This document shows, piece by piece, positions 20,245 through 23,507 of a DNA stretch of 23,507 bases (positions are counted from its first letter, which is position 1; every line of letters begins with the position of its first letter). The notes beneath the pieces are model-generated. The model was not told where the DNA came from and did no database searches. It saw only the letters and a program-made list of their open reading frames with translations. Source of the stretch: a virus; the IMG/VR virus record IMGVR_UViG_3300042891_000266, positions 1-23,507 of that record; one strand, given 5' to 3'. The translations under genes were made by a program, and so were the position numbers.

Positions 20245-21809
20245 TGCTGGAATACCCGCACCCCACCCTAGGCCTCCAGGTGGCCGACTGGATTGAGGCC
20301 AACTGCGTGGTGCCCGATGGTGACCACGCCGGAGAGCCGTTCATCCTCACCGACGAGCAGCTGCTATTCCTCTGCAAGTTCTACCGCCTGACCGATCAGG
20401 CCAGCCCGGACGCCCCCACCCATGCCTTCCAGTATCGACGGGCCATGCTGGTCCGGCCCCAGAAGTGGGGCAAGGGGCCCCTCTCCGCTGCCCTCGTCCT
20501 AGCCGAGGCCGCAGGCCCGGTCCTGTTCGACGGCTGGGACGCCGAAGGCTTCCCCGTAGGACGCCCGTGGGCCTCGCCGTGGATACAAGTTGTGGCGGTC
20601 TCCGAAGATCAGACCGACAACATCTGGAACGTGCTGGTGCCCATGGTCGAGTTGGGTGGCCTCAAGGCAGACATCCCCGACACGGGCCGCACCCGCATCA
20701 ACCTCACCACCGACTCGGGAGCCGCAGGCAAGATCGAGCCCGTGACCTCGGCCGCCATCTCAAGGCTCGGCCAGCGGACCACCTTCGTCGTGATGGACGA
20801 GACGCACTCCTGGAACCGCCAGAACGGTGGCATCAAGTTGGCCGACACCCAACGCCGAAACCTAGCCGGAATGGGTGGCCGATCTCTGGAGACCACCAAC
20901 GCTTGGGACCCGGCAGAAGCCAGCGTGGCTCAGATGACGGCCGAGGCCAAACTGGACGACGTGCTCGTGGACATGGCCAAGCCGCCGGAACTCTCCGTCC
21001 GCAACAAGGAGCACCGCCGCAAGATGCTCAAGGCCGTCTACGGGGACTCATGGTGGGTAGACCTTGAACGGATTGAGGCCGAGGTCAATGAACTCATGGC
21101 CCGTGACCCCAATCAGGCCCGCCGCTTCTTCTTCAATGAGATCGTGGCAGGCTCCGACCGAGCCTTCGACGTAGACCTCTGGAAGTCACTGGCCGACCCC
21201 CACGAAGTCCCTCAAGGTGCCCTAGTCACCCTAGGCTTCGACGGCTCCCGCCGTCAGGACTCCACCGCACTGGTGGGGACCGAGGTGGACACCGGCTACC
21301 AGTTCGTGGTCGGTGTCTGGGAGAAGCCGGACGACGTCTACGAGGAGGACTGGGAGGTGCCGGAGGCCGAGGTGAACGAGGCCGTCCGCTGGGCCTTTGA
21401 GGACTCTGGGTGGGACATCTGGAGAATGTATGCCGACCCACCCTTCTGGGAGTCGGCACTGGACCGCTGGGCCTCCGTCTACTCAGCAGACCGCATCATC
21501 CGCTGGTGGACCAACCGCAACAAGGCCATGGCCTACTCACTGCAAGCGTGGGTGACCGACTGGTCGAGCGGGGGCCTAAGCCACGACGGGAACGAAGCCC
21601 TGACCCGCCACATCGGCAACTCCATCAAGACCAACACCCGCATCAAGGACGAGCAGGGTGGGTGGCTCTGGACCATCCGCAAGGCCGGAGCAAAAAGCCC
21701 ACAGAAGATCGACCTAGCCATGGCTGCCTGCCTCTCATGGGAGGCACGAGGGGACGCCATGCGAGACGGCGCAACTACCAAGACCAACTTCAAGACCGCT
21801 GGATGGTGA
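20241..21809 (+). CDS. terL: Terminase large subunit
   Basis: The start is GTG 20241 (GTGA overlap) or ATG 20244. The 522 residues form an N-terminal packaging ATPase with a Walker A variant RPQKWGKG (72-79) and Walker B FVVMDE (182-187, catalytic Glu187), followed by an RNase H-fold nuclease with TLGFDGSRRQDSTAL (331-345, metal-binding Asp334) and a late acidic residue in IDLAMA (490-495, Asp491). It cuts concatemers and drives DNA into the prohead through the portal encoded next. The length is normal for the family. Confidence 0.92.
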   Translation: MMLEYPHPTLGLQVADWIEANCVVPDGDHAGEPFILTDEQLLFLCKFYRLTDQASPDAPTHAFQYRRAMLVRPQKWGKGPLSAALVLAEAAGPVLFDGWDAEGFPVGRPWASPWIQVVAVSEDQTDNIWNVLVPMVELGGLKADIPDTGRTRINLTTDSGAAGKIEPVTSAAISRLGQRTTFVVMDETHSWNRQNGGIKLADTQRRNLAGMGGRSLETTNAWDPAEASVAQMTAEAKLDDVLVDMAKPPELSVRNKEHRRKMLKAVYGDSWWVDLERIEAEVNELMARDPNQARRFFFNEIVAGSDRAFDVDLWKSLADPHEVPQGALVTLGFDGSRRQDSTALVGTEVDTGYQFVVGVWEKPDDVYEEDWEVPEAEVNEAVRWAFEDSGWDIWRMYADPPFWESALDRWASVYSADRIIRWWTNRNKAMAYSLQAWVTDWSSGGLSHDGNEALTRHIGNSIKTNTRIKDEQGGWLWTIRKAGAKSPQKIDLAMAACLSWEARGDAMRDGATTKTNFKTAGW

Positions 21810-21813
21810 CCAC

Positions 21814-23193
21814 ATGGCTGACGAAAAGACGCTCAAGTATTGGCTCCAGGTCCTCAACGAGGAACTGGATGATCGGATCCCCGACCTCAACCGCATGGAG
21901 GACTACTACGAGGGAGAACACGCACCCCCCAATCACGTGAGGGAGTTGAAGGTTGAGTCCGAGTGGCGTGTCCTGACCAAGCAGGCCAGCACCAACTGGC
22001 CAGCCCTGATCGTGGACTCGGTCGAGGAACGCATGGAGGTCACGGGCTTCCGCTTCGGTGACACCGATCAGACCGACGAGGATGTCTGGAACATCTGGCA
22101 GAAGAACAACTTGGACGCCGACTCAGCCCTCGTCCACAAGGCAGCCCTGTCCGGCATCGGCCGCTCCTACGTCATCGTCTGGGCCGACGAAGCCGGGAAC
22201 GCACAGATCATTCCCGAACACGCCTCCACCACGGTCGTGGCCTACGACCCCCAGCAGCCACGCCGCCGACTTGCAGGGCTCCGCCGCTGGCGTGAGGGCA
22301 AGTTCTGGTACTGCACCGTCTACCTCCCCGAAGGTCTGTTCAAGTTCCAGACCGAGCACGAGTCATCCCTGCCAAGGGGTGACAACTGGGTCCGCCGTGA
22401 GGTGCCAGACGAGCCGTGGCCGCTACCCAACCCGCTGAGAGTGGTCCCCATCGTCGAGGTGCAGGTGAACCGACGCCTCAAGCCGGGGATGTTCGGTGAG
22501 ACCGAAGGTGAGTTTGAGACCGTCATCCCGATCTGTGACCGCATCAACACCACCATCTTCGCCGGGATGCTGGCCCAAGCCTACGCCGCATGGCCAGTCC
22601 GTGCCCTGATCGGCTCACCGCTCCAACTGGACGAGAACGGTGACCCCGTGGCCCCCTTCTCCCTGTCGGTAGACCGCCTCGTCCAGATCGAGAACCCGGA
22701 CGCGAAACTCCAGCAGTTGCCCGAGTCGGACCTGTCCAACTACGTCCGCTTCGCAGAGATGCACATCCGCCACCTAGCCGCCGTCACCAAGACCCCCGCC
22801 CACTACCTCCTCGGAGACACCATGGCCAACCTGTCCGCCGACGCTATCCGAGCGTCCGAGGCTGGTCTGATCTCCAAGGTCCGACGCCACATGGTCACCA
22901 CCGGGGAAGCGTGGGAGGCCGTGATGAGGCTGGCCCTCCAGGTCGAGAACCCCGGAGACCCGCGGTCACTTGCCGTCTCAGCTGAGGTCAAGTGGAGGGA
23001 CCCAGAGTCCCGCTCGCAGGCCGAACAGGCCGACGCCGCGGTCAAGTTGGCCACCATCCTGCCGTGGCAGGCCATCGCAGAGAAGATACTCGGAGCCACC
23101 CCTCAGGAGGTGGCCCAGTGGGAGGCCCAGAAGGCATCCGACCAACTCGGTGCCCTCATGTCCCAGCCCATGGAACTGCCTGAGCAGCAGTAG
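21814..23193 (+). CDS. Portal protein (SPP1 gp6-like)
   Basis: ATG 21814, four bases after the terminase stop, gives 459 residues. The N-terminus LNRMEDYYEGEHAPP (25-39) and the following ASTNWPALIVDSVEERMEVT (58-77) are typical of the gp6-type portal family in actinobacteriophages, as are the middle NPLRVVPIVEVQVNR (about 206-220) and the stem/crown region KTPAHYLLGDTMANLSADAI (about 326-345). Twelve copies form the DNA gate at one capsid vertex and dock the terminase. It ends in TAG, with the next ATG immediately adjacent. Confidence 0.92.
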   Translation: MADEKTLKYWLQVLNEELDDRIPDLNRMEDYYEGEHAPPNHVRELKVESEWRVLTKQASTNWPALIVDSVEERMEVTGFRFGDTDQTDEDVWNIWQKNNLDADSALVHKAALSGIGRSYVIVWADEAGNAQIIPEHASTTVVAYDPQQPRRRLAGLRRWREGKFWYCTVYLPEGLFKFQTEHESSLPRGDNWVRREVPDEPWPLPNPLRVVPIVEVQVNRRLKPGMFGETEGEFETVIPICDRINTTIFAGMLAQAYAAWPVRALIGSPLQLDENGDPVAPFSLSVDRLVQIENPDAKLQQLPESDLSNYVRFAEMHIRHLAAVTKTPAHYLLGDTMANLSADAIRASEAGLISKVRRHMVTTGEAWEAVMRLALQVENPGDPRSLAVSAEVKWRDPESRSQAEQADAAVKLATILPWQAIAEKILGATPQEVAQWEAQKASDQLGALMSQPMELPEQQ

Positions 23194-23507
23194 ATGGCCT
23201 CACCTCTGGCAGAGGCCCACAAGGAGGCCCAGTCCCGTATCCGCAGAGGCACTGCCCGAGCCGTCGGGCAGGTCTGGAAGGAGTTGGGCTCCTACGACCG
23301 CTCAGACGTGAACCGCTACGTCCTAGCCGTCACCCCAATCATCGAGGGTGGGAAGCGTCAGGCAGTGGCCACCGCGGCATCCTTCATCGGCCGCACGGTC
23401 AAGAAGCCAGCCCCACTCGTAGACACCGACCGCATCGTCAGGGAGACCCGCCGAGGAGTGCCGGAGTCAGAAGTCCAGCGGAGGGCCTTCGTGGCCACCT
23501 GGACTGC
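23194..23507 (+). CDS. Head morphogenesis (MuF-like / capsid maturation) protein, N-terminal part
   Basis: ATG 23194 directly follows the portal TAG and the frame is open to the window edge, giving 104 residues of an incomplete protein. It starts with a helical basic region (EAHKEAQSRIRRGTARAVGQ) and reaches RRAFVATWT, resembling the R.FV..WT segment of actinobacteriophage MuF-like proteins encoded just after the portal. The assignment rests mainly on this and on gene order; the rest of the gene is outside the window. Confidence 0.65.
   Translation, partial: MASPLAEAHKEAQSRIRRGTARAVGQVWKELGSYDRSDVNRYVLAVTPIIEGGKRQAVATAASFIGRTVKKPAPLVDTDRIVRETRRGVPESEVQRRAFVATWT

Overview
The window looks like the centre of a temperate tailed phage (Caudoviricetes, siphovirus-like gene order) of a high-GC actinobacterial host, either free or as a prophage. 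The evidence is the packaging and portal genes at the right end, a lysis cassette at the left end, a large serine integrase, dense ATGA/GTGA-type gene overlaps, frequent GTG and TTG starts, GC-rich sequence throughout, and gene families typical of actinobacteriophages. The host genus cannot be read from the sequence. No mycolyl-arabinogalactan esterase (LysB) is seen here.

Layout. 1-1878: end of the late region with small membrane proteins, an M15 peptidase, a GH24 lysozyme, a holin and a Holliday-junction-resolvase-like nuclease. 1871-3112: a large metallophosphoesterase, closed by a strong bidirectional hairpin. 3160-4017: a leftward three-gene cassette of unknown function that includes a small helix-turn-helix protein. 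4123-5063: rightward small genes (zinc ribbon, possible MazG-like protein, a probably leaderless gene). 4951-5322: a leftward XRE-family repressor, with a divergent control region at 5323-5435.

5436-11594 is one tightly packed early operon. It encodes an SSB-like protein, a RecB/Cas4-like nuclease, several unknowns, a C5-cytosine methyltransferase whose DNA also carries a second long open frame, a replication initiator and a DnaB-like helicase. The initiator gene carries five 10-bp iterons plus two tandem A-rich 15-bp repeats, a lambda-like candidate origin. The leftward serine integrase (11623-13119) interrupts the replication module. A Toprim primase, an HNH-like protein, a zinc ribbon, a secreted transglycosylase-like protein, two amino-methyltransferases (SPPY and DPPY types) and an ASCH protein follow (13173-18664).

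18665-19032 has no convincing protein gene but holds a tRNA with anticodon CAT and initiator-type features. An HNH endonuclease, terminase small and large subunits, a portal and the start of a head protein run to the right edge, so the packaging end lies near 18.7-19.8 kb.

Working together, the helicase, primase, initiator, SSB and nuclease form the phage's own replication and recombination set. Three methyltransferases probably protect its DNA. The repressor and integrase govern lysogeny. The most notable items are the iteron origin, the dual-frame methyltransferase locus and the unusual initiator-like tRNA.
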